Part shown: positions 1 through 8,008 of the stretch, piece after piece | How positions within the stretch are numbered: the first letter of the stretch is position 1 | Layout of the letters: the number at the start of each line of letters is the position of its first letter | Assembly (NCBI RefSeq): GCF_001613305.1 | Contig: NZ_BDCC01000033.1 | Span: forward strand, 186,001-250,000 | From: Nocardia vaccinii NBRC 15922 | GTDB lineage: Bacteria; Actinomycetota; Actinomycetes; Mycobacteriales; Mycobacteriaceae | Reading direction: 5' to 3' | Length of the DNA: 64,000 nt | Notes under the pieces: model-generated | What the model saw: only the letters and a program-made list of their open reading frames with translations | Told to the model about the DNA's origin: nothing | Database searches by the model: none | Program-made: the position numbers and the translations under genes

Positions 1-2
1 GG

Positions 3-1592
3 GCGGCGCAATACGGCAACTGGGTGGTGGACGATGCCGGAATCACTTTCGCCTACGCACGAAGCGTCGCATCCGGTCTGGGGCCGGTGTTGCAGCCCGG
101 CGCGGAACCGGTCGAGGGATTTTCCGATCCCACTTGGCTTCTGGTGCTCGTGGTGGGCAAATGGTGCCGTCTGTTCGACACCGGCTCCCTTTTCGGCATC
201 CCGGACTTCGTCCTGTATCCGAAGGCGATCGCGCTGCTCTGCTGCGCCGGAATCCTCGTCGCCTGCCACGTCGCCGCGCGGCGGGTGACACGGTGGCCCG
301 CGCTGGTCACGCTGGTCACAGGCGTTGTGCTGGCTTCGATTCCGTCGTTCGTGATCTGGTGTTTCTCCGGGCTGGAGAACTCACTGTTCGCGCTGGCCGT
401 ATGTGTTCTCGCCGTTCGCATGTTTCTGGCGGTGTCGGACCAGCGGTTGTGGACACCGGCGGTGGCGGTAACCGTCGGGGCGATAGCGGCTTTCGCGGCG
501 CTGACCCGGCCCGACGGCCTGATCTACTCGGCCGCATACCCTTTGGTTTCGGTAATCCTGGTTCGGCGTGCCACCTGGCTCACCGCGCTTCGGCATACGC
601 TGTATTCCGTTGGCGGGTTTGGGATTCCGTTCGGAGCGTATCTGGCGTGGCGGATCAGCGAGTTCGGGCGGCTGGTCGCCAACACGGCGGTCGCCAAGCA
701 TCAGGCGATGCCGACCCTGCACGATCTGACCAGGGTCACGGACCTGGTGCACTATGCGGGCGCACCTGCGGTCGCCGCGGCCATCGCAGTGGTGGGACTC
801 GCCATTTTCTCGGCGAGCAAACGCCGTGAAAGCCTTGTCACCCTGTTGGTTCCGCTGTCGCTGGCGATACTCGCCTACTGCGTGCTGCGCCCGGACTGGA
901 TGGCACAGTTCCGGTTCGCCACCCCGGTGTGGGCCCTGGCCGCGCTCGTCGTGATGATCTGCGCAGCGGAGGTGCTGGCCGTACTGGGTGGACGATGGCG
1001 GGCACTGGTCGTGCTGGTCCTGGTCGCCGCGCTGATCCCGTCCGGGGTGACATGGGCGGGCGATGCCGATCGCTATCGCGCCGATTCGGATGTGCCGCTG
1101 TGCTGGATCGCGCTTCGATTCGGGCGCTACTTCAACGGCTACGCCGACATCCTGGGGCTGAACAAGGGCACATTGCTGGCGCCCGATATGGGCGGAAGCT
1201 CACTGACATCCCGTCTGCGGCTGATCGATATGGCCGGGCTCACCGACTCGCGGATCGCGGACATCAAAGCCGGTACGGCCGATGTCAGCCTCGCCGACTA
1301 CGTATTCGAGGACCTCGAACCCACTTTCGTGCACAGCCATGGAATTTGGATGCAGAGCGGGCTCACCATCGATCCACGGATGTCCCGCGACTACTATCGA
1401 ATCCAGCAGTCCCAGGACACTTCGAGTCCGGACGAGGACTGGGTCCGCAAAGACGTCGTCCACGGTGACCAGCAACTCCAGCAACTGCGTGAGTATTCGA
1501 GCGACGTCCTTCCGCACCTGTTGCCCGACTACCAGAAGACGGGGGAGTGCGGAACGGTACTGCGACCGGGCCAGACCGTGAACGGCCGCTGA
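3..1592 (+). CDS. GT-C-type integral membrane glycosyltransferase-like protein (5' end outside window)
   Basis: The reading frame is open from the first bases of the window (codons from position 3), so the N-terminus is missing; a GTG at 24 is available but lies inside a conserved stretch. The first visible residues read NWVVDDAGITFAYARS and then EPVEGFSDPTWLLVL. A DD motif near the N-terminus followed by a conserved region before the next membrane segment is typical of GT-C polyprenyl-phosphate-sugar-dependent transferases such as the actinobacterial arabinofuranosyl- and mannosyltransferases. Roughly ten hydrophobic segments follow, then a soluble tail of about 150 residues from about residue 360. 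Acceptor and donor cannot be told from sequence. Family assignment is by motif and topology only. Confidence 0.6.
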   Translation, partial: AAQYGNWVVDDAGITFAYARSVASGLGPVLQPGAEPVEGFSDPTWLLVLVVGKWCRLFDTGSLFGIPDFVLYPKAIALLCCAGILVACHVAARRVTRWPALVTLVTGVVLASIPSFVIWCFSGLENSLFALAVCVLAVRMFLAVSDQRLWTPAVAVTVGAIAAFAALTRPDGLIYSAAYPLVSVILVRRATWLTALRHTLYSVGGFGIPFGAYLAWRISEFGRLVANTAVAKHQAMPTLHDLTRVTDLVHYAGAPAVAAAIAVVGLAIFSASKRRESLVTLLVPLSLAILAYCVLRPDWMAQFRFATPVWALAALVVMICAAEVLAVLGGRWRALVVLVLVAALIPSGVTWAGDADRYRADSDVPLCWIALRFGRYFNGYADILGLNKGTLLAPDMGGSSLTSRLRLIDMAGLTDSRIADIKAGTADVSLADYVFEDLEPTFVHSHGIWMQSGLTIDPRMSRDYYRIQQSQDTSSPDEDWVRKDVVHGDQQLQQLREYSSDVLPHLLPDYQKTGECGTVLRPGQTVNGR

Positions 1593-1602
1593 GTCGAGTA
1601 GC

Positions 1603-1905
1603 TCACTCGACCTTGCCGAGGGCGCGGTCCATCCGCTGCGCGAGGAGCAGGAACCCTTCGCCCCACCCGCTGCTGATCGAGATCTCCTGGATCGCTCCGG
1701 TCGGTGCGAACAACAGCGCTATCTGTCGCGTGGTGGCCGGATCGGGACCTGGTGGCCGGATCCTTCGGATCAGGTCGCGAAGTTCGGTGATCACCTGCGC
1801 GGGCTCGTCATAGCTCGACCAGGAGACATCGGTATCCGGCCGGGCAACCACGTCGATCACCGTCTCCAGTATCCGCACGACCTCGTCGCGATCGACATGA
1901 TCCAT
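1603..1905 (-). CDS. small conserved-looking hypothetical protein, 100 aa
   Basis: A 100-residue soluble acidic protein starting at ATG 1905 with a good ribosome binding site (GGAGGT about 7 bases upstream). It lies convergent to the membrane protein with only 10 bases between the stops. The sequence has an amphipathic N-terminal helix (DHVDRDEVVRILETVIDVV) and no signal peptide, membrane segment or recognised catalytic motif. I do not recognise the family. Clean start, ribosome binding site and tight packing support a real gene. Confidence 0.65.
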   Translation of the reverse strand: MDHVDRDEVVRILETVIDVVARPDTDVSWSSYDEPAQVITELRDLIRRIRPPGPDPATTRQIALLFAPTGAIQEISISSGWGEGFLLLAQRMDRALGKVE

Positions 1906-2090
1906 GGGCCCGACCTCCGTTGTCGAACAGATTGAATCATGAAGCGCGCCTGATAGTTCGGCTGCGGTCGCATCGGGGCCGACGTGACCGATCCGGCCGC
2001 CGAACTTCTCGGGCTACGGCCGCTGACCCGAATTGCTTTCGCACGGAAGCCGCTGAGCCGGTGGTATCGGTCCCCGGTCGCGACTGGTGA

Positions 2091-3707
2091 TCAGATGGGT
2101 GCGGACTCCCACCACGTGTGCCTGAGTTCGCTGGCAGTCCATCCGGAGGCATTCACGAGGAGCAGGCAGCGGGAGCGTTGTGGTTGATCGAAGGTGGCGG
2201 TCAGCCACGCCGATGAGGGCGACTTTCCGCTCTCGCCGAGGAGCAGTGTGCCGGTGCTGGACCGGCGTTGCCACCGCTCGGGCTCCGGCGTGAGCGGATC
2301 GATAGAGGAGCCGTCGCGGGAGCAATTGATGGAATACTGTAACCCGTTGCTGTCGCAGAAGATCCAGTACGAGCTTCGATCTTGCGCGGCGGGGAGAACG
2401 AAGCCTGATTCGGCCGGCTTGGAGCATGTCGCACCGCGGTAGCCGATGTTGTCGGGTGCGGTAGGGATGAGCCCGGGAAACTTTTCGGCGATGAACTGCC
2501 CGGCACCCCAAGGCGGTGTTGCGGGCGTGGTGGGAACGGTCGATGCCGTCGACGCCCCGCTGGTGGTGCTGTGATCGGTCGCGGCTCCGCCCCAGACGAT
2601 GATGGCGATGATCGCGATCACCGCGGCGGCCGCGGCAACGGCCCACCTCTGTGCACGAGATGATCCTGCTGACAAGTCGGGGTATGCGGCCTGCCAGGCG
2701 GCTTCGCTGCTTTCCGCTGGATCGGAGCGATCTGCCGGGGTAGGTGGTCTCTCGTGAATGGTGACAGCCGACTCCGGCGCGGGTCGTGACGGTGCGGTAC
2801 GTGACGATGTGGGCGGTGACGGCGCGGACGGTGATGGTGCGGACGGTGGCGGCGCGACGGTTCGATCGAAGGCGGCAGCCGCCGCGGCGGCGAGGTCCCG
2901 GCAGGTGGGGTAGCGGTCGTCGCGTTTTTTGGCCATGGCGGTGGCGATGACGTCGTCGAACGGGGCGAGCCTGGAATCGATCTCCGAGGGCCGGGGCGGG
3001 CGTCGGGTCAGGTGGGCGTGGATTGCTGCCAGTGGTGTCGCGCCGAGAAACGGTGGCGCGCCGGTGAGCATGGTGTACAGGCTGGCGCCGAGCGCGTAGA
3101 CGTCGGTGCGGCCGTCGAGTTCGGCCCCCTCGATTTGTTCGGGCGCCACGAATGCGGGGGTGCCGACGATAGCGCCGGTGCCGGTCAGCACGACCGACTC
3201 CGCGAATGCGCGCGCGATGCCGAAGTCGGTGACCAGAACGAGCGGATCTCCGTCGTCGTCGCGGGCATCGGCGACCAGCAGATTGGCCGGTTTGACGTCG
3301 CGGTGCAGCAGCCCCTGGGAGTGGGCGTGGTCCAGGCCGCGTGCGGCTTCCCGCACGATGTGCACTGCCTGCCGGGTCGGCGGCACCTCGGTGCCGCTGC
3401 GGGCAAGCCGGTCCGCATCGGTGCCTTCGACATACTGCATCGCGATCCACAGCCGGTCGCCCTCGATGCCCCGGTCGTAGACCGTGACAATATTGCGGTG
3501 CGTCAGGCGTGCGGCGAGTTCGGCTTCGCGCTGGAATCGGTGGGCGAGCATGGTATCCGAAATCGTGCTGGTGTCAAGGATTTTCACAGCGTCCCATCGC
3601 GGTAGCCGTGGATGTTCGGCCAGATAGACCGCAGCCATGCCTCCGGCGCCCAGCAGCCGTTCGATCCGATAGCCGGCGAATACGGTCCCCCGCTCCAACA
3701 CCACCAC
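2091..3707 (-). CDS. membrane-anchored eukaryotic-type Ser/Thr protein kinase (PknB-like) with a novel extracellular domain
   Basis: 538 residues from GTG 3707. The kinase domain fills residues 12-280: glycine loop GAGGMAAVYLA (20-30), ATP-binding Lys in AVKIL (K42), catalytic HRDVKPANLL (D137), DFG (161-163), and GTPAFVAPEQ of the activation/P+1 loop. A Pro/Ser-rich linker (285-345) follows, then one transmembrane helix (about 354-373), so the last 165 residues are outside the cell. That part carries no PASTA repeats; it has four cysteines (ATC, IFC, NC, RC) that could form two disulfides. It presumably senses an extracellular signal and phosphorylates cytoplasmic proteins. Substrate and ligand are unknown. 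No partner phosphatase is adjacent. Confidence 0.92.
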   Translation of the reverse strand: MVVLERGTVFAGYRIERLLGAGGMAAVYLAEHPRLPRWDAVKILDTSTISDTMLAHRFQREAELAARLTHRNIVTVYDRGIEGDRLWIAMQYVEGTDADRLARSGTEVPPTRQAVHIVREAARGLDHAHSQGLLHRDVKPANLLVADARDDDGDPLVLVTDFGIARAFAESVVLTGTGAIVGTPAFVAPEQIEGAELDGRTDVYALGASLYTMLTGAPPFLGATPLAAIHAHLTRRPPRPSEIDSRLAPFDDVIATAMAKKRDDRYPTCRDLAAAAAAAFDRTVAPPPSAPSPSAPSPPTSSRTAPSRPAPESAVTIHERPPTPADRSDPAESSEAAWQAAYPDLSAGSSRAQRWAVAAAAAVIAIIAIIVWGGAATDHSTTSGASTASTVPTTPATPPWGAGQFIAEKFPGLIPTAPDNIGYRGATCSKPAESGFVLPAAQDRSSYWIFCDSNGLQYSINCSRDGSSIDPLTPEPERWQRRSSTGTLLLGESGKSPSSAWLTATFDQPQRSRCLLLVNASGWTASELRHTWWESAPI

Positions 3708-3928
3708 ACCCTAACGTCGGGCGTAATGCCGTGCACCACATTTAGAGCGTCAGCGCCTGCTCGCCGAACCGGCGGGCCTCGCGTAGCCGAGCGATCACGT
3801 CACCAACGCCGGCGTTGAGCAACTGCTCTCGAGCGGCTGTCGAGAGACGTTGTGCCATCGGGTAGGCCTGCCCTCTGGCGCGCATTGCTCGGTGGCTACT
3901 GGCTGGTCGTCGCGACAGGGGTATCGAG

Positions 3929-4099
3929 GCTGGCCAGCAGGATGCTGCCCCCGGCCAACTCGGCGCGCAGATTCCGCGACCGGTCCGTCCCGCCCCCACC
4001 GTCCGCTGGGCACTCACGCACATGATCGAGGAGACCGGCCGCCACGCGGGCCACGCGGACATCCTCCGCGAACTGATCGACGGCACGACCGGCCGCTGA
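3929..4099 (+). pseudogene. C-terminal fragment of a DinB/DUF664-type protein
   Basis: In the frame ending at TGA 4097-4099 the plus strand reads VRWALTHMIEETGRHAGHAD and then ILRELIDGTTGR. This is the characteristic C-terminal helix of DUF664/DinB-superfamily proteins, where conserved His residues bind metal. No matching N-terminal two thirds is present upstream; the frame degenerates before about 3930. It is therefore a decayed remnant. The rest of the 3708-4106 interval holds only a short minus-strand open stretch (3742-3860, ending GDVIARLREARRFGEQALTL) that might be another gene tail, and nothing else I can support. Confidence 0.55.
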
Positions 4100-4106
4100 C
4101 TTCAGC

Positions 4107-4913
4107 TCAGCACGTCTTGCGGACGTATTCGTTGTCGCTTGGCGCGGACACCTGCTTGTCGCGCTCGACGATACTCAGACGATCCCCGAAACCCGAACAT
4201 GCCTGGGCCAGACCGTCATCGGTGTATTCGACCACCTCCACGCGGTCGCTGAAGGCATCGGTGTAGACGCCGCACTCGTCGTTCTCCGCACACTCCTCGG
4301 CCACTGCGAAGTCCAGCCCGTTCCGCCGACGGTTGCCGGACAGTTCGGAGGTGTTCTTCTGTGCGATCGCCAGCCCTTTGTCGTGGGCGTGCGCCGACAG
4401 CAACCGGATGTATTGCTGCGCCTCGTCCGCCGTGAGCAGGTTCCGCGATCGGGTGTAACTGTCGAAGTTGTCCGGCTCGACGCCCTGGAATCCCTTGTCG
4501 GCGCACGAATCTATCCAGCCGTTCACCACCTCGGCGATTCGCTGTCGCTTGTCCGGGGTGGTCAGGTCGAGCAACGCCTCGTGCCAGCCGGGATCGACGA
4601 CCACAGTGCCGTTCCCGGCGTGCAGCAACAGATCCTCGCCCCAGTCGCCCTCGTCGCCCGGCTGCGCCTGGAAGGCATTCACATAACAGATGTTGTAGAG
4701 CCCGGCGACGGGTTCGGCGGTGTAGTCACGCGAAACAACGGTGGCCCCGGACGGCGGTCGGTATGCCGCGCCGATCTGATAATCGAAGCCGGCGTGCGGC
4801 GTCGGGACCCGCACATCCGGGGGCGTGAACCGCTGCCCGGTACATCCCGCCGCGACAATCGACATCGCGACCACGACGATATTGGCAAGCACACGAAAAC
4901 GGTTGATACCCAT
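4107..4913 (-). CDS. GH114-family lipoprotein (endo-alpha-1,4-polygalactosaminidase-like)
   Basis: Start ATG 4913 is chosen because it gives a proper lipoprotein signal: MGINRFRVLANIVVVAMSIV followed by the lipobox AAGC with Cys24; an upstream in-frame ATG at 4976 would bury the signal. The mature protein has the GH114 TIM-barrel signature, including an early strand with YNICYVNAFQ, DPGWHEALLDL, and GFQGVEPDNFDSY (about 142-153) containing the acidic residues of the active site, then AIAQKNTSEL. The family cleaves galactosamine-containing polysaccharides. It should sit on the outer face of the membrane. The gene stands alone between remnants and a thioesterase. The substrate in this organism is unknown. 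Confidence 0.8.
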   Translation of the reverse strand: MGINRFRVLANIVVVAMSIVAAGCTGQRFTPPDVRVPTPHAGFDYQIGAAYRPPSGATVVSRDYTAEPVAGLYNICYVNAFQAQPGDEGDWGEDLLLHAGNGTVVVDPGWHEALLDLTTPDKRQRIAEVVNGWIDSCADKGFQGVEPDNFDSYTRSRNLLTADEAQQYIRLLSAHAHDKGLAIAQKNTSELSGNRRRNGLDFAVAEECAENDECGVYTDAFSDRVEVVEYTDDGLAQACSGFGDRLSIVERDKQVSAPSDNEYVRKTC

Positions 4914-5018
4914 GATGAATGCCATCGAATCAGTAGCAATCGACGACCCCGCCTCCAACCTACGGACTAGTCGCATCAGGGGGTCACCGGGTGCAGGCAG
5001 CGCCGGATCCGACAGGGA

Positions 5019-5441
5019 TCACTCTCCATTCGCTGCGGCGGCCGGTTGCGGAACGCGTGTCTGCACAGTTTGGATCACGTGGACGCACAGCGCGCCGGAC
5101 TCGTCCGCGATCTGCACACCGACCACCACCGCGGTTCGGCTCACGCGTATCGGCGTGGCGACCGCATGCGCCGCTCCGTGGACCGGACGCAGGAAGTGCG
5201 TCGTCGAATCGGTCGTCGCGGGCAGCGCCCCCGGGGCGGAATTGAGAGCGGCACAGACTGCGGCGGCCGCGTCGGCCAATCCCATCAGGGCGCCACCGTG
5301 CAGGCCACCCCCTGTTGTCGACAGTTCGACCTTGTGGGTCAGGTGGGCGTTGACCGCGGAGGGGGTGAGTTCGGAGAACTCCACTCCGAGAGTGCGGACG
5401 AACGGAGCGAGTCGGTAAACGTCCTCGGCGGTGATGGTCAT
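5019..5441 (-). CDS. PaaI-type hotdog-fold thioesterase
   Basis: 140 residues from ATG 5441 with ribosome binding site AGGAGAG. The motif GGGLHGGALMGLADAAAAV is the hallmark of PaaI/YdiI-type acyl-CoA thioesterases (HGG at the active site, acidic residue on the following helix). TTDSTTHFLRPVHGAA is the matching second strand. It presumably hydrolyses an aromatic or medium-chain acyl-CoA. It is divergent from a TetR regulator and shares an intergenic region with two palindromic operators, so its expression is probably controlled by that TetR. Confidence 0.88.
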   Translation of the reverse strand: MTITAEDVYRLAPFVRTLGVEFSELTPSAVNAHLTHKVELSTTGGGLHGGALMGLADAAAAVCAALNSAPGALPATTDSTTHFLRPVHGAAHAVATPIRVSRTAVVVGVQIADESGALCVHVIQTVQTRVPQPAAAANGE

Positions 5442-5456
5442 GGCCGGCCTCTCCTG

Positions 5457-5505
5457 GTTGTAGAGACTTCACTCTACAACGAGTTCTGGAGAGTACTCTC
5501 TACAG
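5457..5505. promoter_or_regulatory. two TetR-type palindromic operators between thioesterase and tetR
   Basis: Site 1 (5457-5480) is a perfect inverted repeat GTTGTAGAG-6 nt-CTCTACAAC. Site 2 (5486-5505) contains the perfect palindrome GAGAGTACTCTC with the right flank TACAG, so both share the half-site TGTAGAG. Site 2 ends two bases before the GTG of the TetR gene and site 1 lies 16 bases upstream of the thioesterase start. Position and shared half-sites suggest coupled repression of both divergent genes. Confidence 0.75.
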
Positions 5506-5506
5506 C

Positions 5507-6154
5507 GTGGTGAGATTCGTACACGACACCGCGGCGATCCTCGACGCTGCCGCACGACTGCTGGCCACACAGGGCCCCGCCGGGGTCACGATGTCCGCGG
5601 TGATCCGTGAATCCGGTGCACCGAGCGGATCGGTCTACCATCGCTTCGCCGACCGGCCATCGCTGCTGGCCGCCCTGTGGAACAGAGCCATCGAGCACCT
5701 GCACCGGGATGCCTACGTCCTGCTCGACCAGGACGATCCGGTCGAGGCAGCCGCCGCGATCGCGGGCCACATCGTGCGGTGGTGCCGCAGCAGCCCGCTC
5801 GACGCGCAGGTCCTGCTCGCCGGTGCCCACCACCTCGCTCCGCAGAACTGGCCCGCCGCCGCGCGCGAGGAGCGCGCGGCGGAAACGGGTCGATGGGACG
5901 CCGCCGTCCGCGCACTCGTCCACTCGTTGCGCGACACAACCGGATTGCCGACGGCGACGATCCTTCTCACCGTCGTCGACCTGCCCTACGCCGCGGTGCG
6001 GCGATACCTCACCGCCGACCGCCCGATACCGACGGAACTCGACACTCAGGTCCCCGCCATGGTGCGCACACTGCTGAACCGCCTGCCCGCCACAGAGGAC
6101 ACGGCCGCCGTCCGGCAGGACTCCCAAGGGCCGCCGCCAATGGCCGCGACATGA
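5507..6154 (+). CDS. TetR-family transcriptional regulator
   Basis: 215 residues from GTG 5507. The N-terminal helix-turn-helix (about residues 8-55) includes MSAVIRESGAPSGSVYHRFA, the TetR recognition helix with the usual YHRF ending. The rest is an all-helical ligand-binding domain without a recognised signature. The start codon follows the second operator directly, so the transcript would have a very short leader or none. It is probably autoregulatory and controls the divergent thioesterase; an acyl-CoA or aromatic ligand would fit the partner but is inference. Confidence 0.9.
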   Translation: MVRFVHDTAAILDAAARLLATQGPAGVTMSAVIRESGAPSGSVYHRFADRPSLLAALWNRAIEHLHRDAYVLLDQDDPVEAAAAIAGHIVRWCRSSPLDAQVLLAGAHHLAPQNWPAAAREERAAETGRWDAAVRALVHSLRDTTGLPTATILLTVVDLPYAAVRRYLTADRPIPTELDTQVPAMVRTLLNRLPATEDTAAVRQDSQGPPPMAAT

Positions 6155-6253
6155 TGAATTGTCGACCGCCCCTGCACGTCCTGAGTCAGTCGATCTCTGT
6201 GCCGGACCCGGTATTCACGTGCTGTCGGCGACGTCCCTCTACAAGAGAACTAC

Positions 6254-6784
6254 TCAGAAACGAAGCTCGCGAACGGTGTTGAGGTCGATGCCGTGGCGGG
6301 CGTAGATCTTGATGGTGTTCTCGCCGGTGAGGTCGGATTCGGTGTAGCCGAGTTGGGCGGCGACTCGGAGCACGTCCTCCTTCGTGGCGGCTTCGATCTC
6401 GAGGTAGGGCGGGATGTGCGGCCAGGTGTCGATTTCGAGTTGTGCGCCGTCGAGGGTGAAGCTGATCCGCCGGGTTTCCTGGTAGGACTTCGCCTTGAAG
6501 CCCATCAGCTCGAGAAGTTCGTTGGTGGTGGCGAAGTCAGCGACGCTCACCTCCACCTCGTGGGTGCCGTCGATGGCGTCGCCGGTGATGTGTTTGACGG
6601 CGAGGGTGGTGCCGTTTCCGTTGTCGCGCAGTCTGATCCACTTGGATTCGTCACCGGGGGTGATGTCGTAGACGTAGCGGCGCATGAATCGTTGGCCGAG
6701 CTTGCGACCGCCCTCGTCGATGATGTGGCGCTCGGTGGTCTCGGGGTCGATGTCGAGGATCTTGGCCTCGTGCTCGATCGGCAT
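6254..6784 (-). CDS. CYTH-domain protein (CyaB/thiamine-triphosphatase-like)
   Basis: 176 residues from ATG 6784. The N-terminus MPIEHEAKILDID carries the ExExK signature of the CYTH superfamily, whose members bind triphosphates with divalent metal inside a tunnel of acidic and basic residues. Further matches are WIRLRDNG, AVKHI, EVEVSV, and ISFTLDGAQLEIDTWPHIPP followed by YLEIEA. Members include class IV adenylate cyclase, thiamine triphosphatase and inorganic triphosphatases; the sequence alone does not decide which. Stand-alone gene. Confidence 0.85.
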   Translation of the reverse strand: MPIEHEAKILDIDPETTERHIIDEGGRKLGQRFMRRYVYDITPGDESKWIRLRDNGNGTTLAVKHITGDAIDGTHEVEVSVADFATTNELLELMGFKAKSYQETRRISFTLDGAQLEIDTWPHIPPYLEIEAATKEDVLRVAAQLGYTESDLTGENTIKIYARHGIDLNTVRELRF

Positions 6785-6826
6785 GTGGCTGATGTTATCG
6801 ACCGCGCAAGTGAACCGATCGGCAGA

Positions 6827-7255
6827 TTACGGACGCCAGCCCCTACGGTTCATGCGTTCGAAGTAGGCGTCGTCGGCTGCCTGGATTTCCTTCTCGGTCA
6901 TCGGTCGCTGTAACGGCTCACGATCGGTGCGATTATTCTGTAATCGGTTGGCCTGCTGTTGGATTCGTGGGTCTGCGTTGCGCACGAGTCGTTCGACTTC
7001 GGTTCGTGCTTCGTGACGGGCTCTGCGATGGCAGTCCAGCAGCGTGTTGGTCAGCTGCGTGTTGCTCCAGCGCATCGCGCCGGGTGCGATCTGCAGGTTC
7101 GTTATGTTGCCGCTGGCGTCGACTTCGACTGTCACGCCGCGTGTTTCGCCGCGACCTCGTACAGCTGACGCCGCCTTGCTCAATTGCCGACCGTTGCTAC
7201 GGATCTCGGCGATATTGCGTTCGAGGTGTTCCTCCCAATCGTCCAGGTAGCTCAT
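6827..7255 (-). CDS. YbaB/EbfC-family nucleoid-associated-like protein
   Basis: 142 residues. Its ATG overlaps the stop of the upstream gene (ATGA at 7252-7255), so the two are translationally coupled. The pattern is an N-terminal helix, then GVTVEVDASGNITNLQIAPG (the short beta hairpin typical of YbaB proteins), then a long helix LTNTLLDCHRRARHEARTEV. A charged C-terminal tail follows. Nocardia-type genomes carry many such YbaB paralogues beside secretion or regulator genes. The role is not established; DNA binding is inferred from the family. Confidence 0.7.
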   Translation of the reverse strand: MSYLDDWEEHLERNIAEIRSNGRQLSKAASAVRGRGETRGVTVEVDASGNITNLQIAPGAMRWSNTQLTNTLLDCHRRARHEARTEVERLVRNADPRIQQQANRLQNNRTDREPLQRPMTEKEIQAADDAYFERMNRRGWRP

Positions 7256-7728
7256 GACCGCCTCAGTTTCCGGGTGATCTGCCTGACAACTTCTGGAATT
7301 GGCCGCTTCTCGCTCACATCCGCATGAGCCTGGCCGGTATGGATGCGGTAGTAGCGTGTCAGTTTCGGACCGAGTAATCGGACGACCTGCGGCTGGACGT
7401 AGACATTTTCCACGAACGACGTGGCGATCAGATCCGAGACGGCATTCTGTCCATCGCCCCAGGCGTGCTCCAGCCGTGCGAGCAGAGGGTCCAGTCGTGC
7501 GGCGGGATCAACGCTCTCCTGTGCGGTGCGGCTGGTCCATCGAGCGATATCGGCCATGAGCAGACTGGGCAGCATCTCGTCGTAGTCATGGATGTGCTCG
7601 GCGATCAGTGGGCGAATATCGGGTTCCAGTGTGCCGAGTCCTTCGATGAACGCCGCCAGTTCCGGGGTGAGGCTGCGTGTCCAGGTGTGCAGCATCTCCA
7701 GGATTTCGTTATCGCTGTCTTCGCTCAT
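7252..7728 (-). CDS. hypothetical protein, 158 aa, coupled to the YbaB-like gene
   Basis: Start ATG 7728 with an AAGGA site upstream. It is an acidic, mostly helical soluble protein (SLLMADIARWTSR, VQPQVVRLLGPKLTRYYRIH) with a basic C-terminus. I do not recognise the family with certainty. The four-base overlap with the YbaB-like gene indicates that the two products are made together and may work together. It lies downstream of the frameshifted small gene and the DUF397 genes on the same strand. Confidence 0.6.
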   Translation of the reverse strand: MSEDSDNEILEMLHTWTRSLTPELAAFIEGLGTLEPDIRPLIAEHIHDYDEMLPSLLMADIARWTSRTAQESVDPAARLDPLLARLEHAWGDGQNAVSDLIATSFVENVYVQPQVVRLLGPKLTRYYRIHTGQAHADVSEKRPIPEVVRQITRKLRRS

Positions 7729-7744
7729 GGTTCACCCAGTCCTT

Positions 7745-7975
7745 TATCGTCCGGCCAGTGCGTCCATCAGGTTCCGCAGTTCCCGGATGGCGACCGCCCG
7801 GTCTGCGGGATTGGTGTTGTTCCTGTCGTTCAACCATTTTGACCAGTCCACGCTGATAATCCACAGCTATGGTCAAGTGCCATTTGCCCTCGGTCGGTTC
7901 GAGGGTTTGTAGTTCGTTTCGCACCGCATCCGCAGTGGTTCCGTCGCCGGTTCGGTTGGCGCCCGGTTCCGGCAT
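7745..7975 (-). pseudogene. small gene with an apparent frameshift
   Basis: Two frames together look like one small protein. The first frame reads TADAVRNELQTLEPTEGK then WHLTIAVDYQ; after about 7826 the plausible sequence jumps to another frame, SVDWSKWLNDRNNTNPADRA, ending LRNLMDALAGR with TAA at 7745-7747. The first frame continued instead becomes Arg/Gln-rich and unlike a protein, and the second frame has a stop just upstream of the junction. The downstream gene starts 16 bases after this stop. Either a real frameshift or a sequencing error. The true start is unclear because the first ATG (7975) lies inside a hairpin. Confidence 0.4.
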
Positions 7976-7988
7976 CTCGGAACCGGGC
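7961..7988 (-). terminator. hairpin downstream of the triplicated DUF397 gene
   Basis: GCCCGGTTCCG (7961-7971) pairs perfectly with CGGAACCGGGC (7978-7988) across a six-base loop, starting about 20 bases after the stop of the 110-aa DUF397 gene. There is no T-run. A similar hairpin follows the second DUF397 gene, and the flanks GGGCCGTTGCGGTCTATTCG are the same in both copies. Confidence 0.6.
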
Positions 7989-8008
7989 CGTTGCGGTCTA
8001 TTCGCTGC

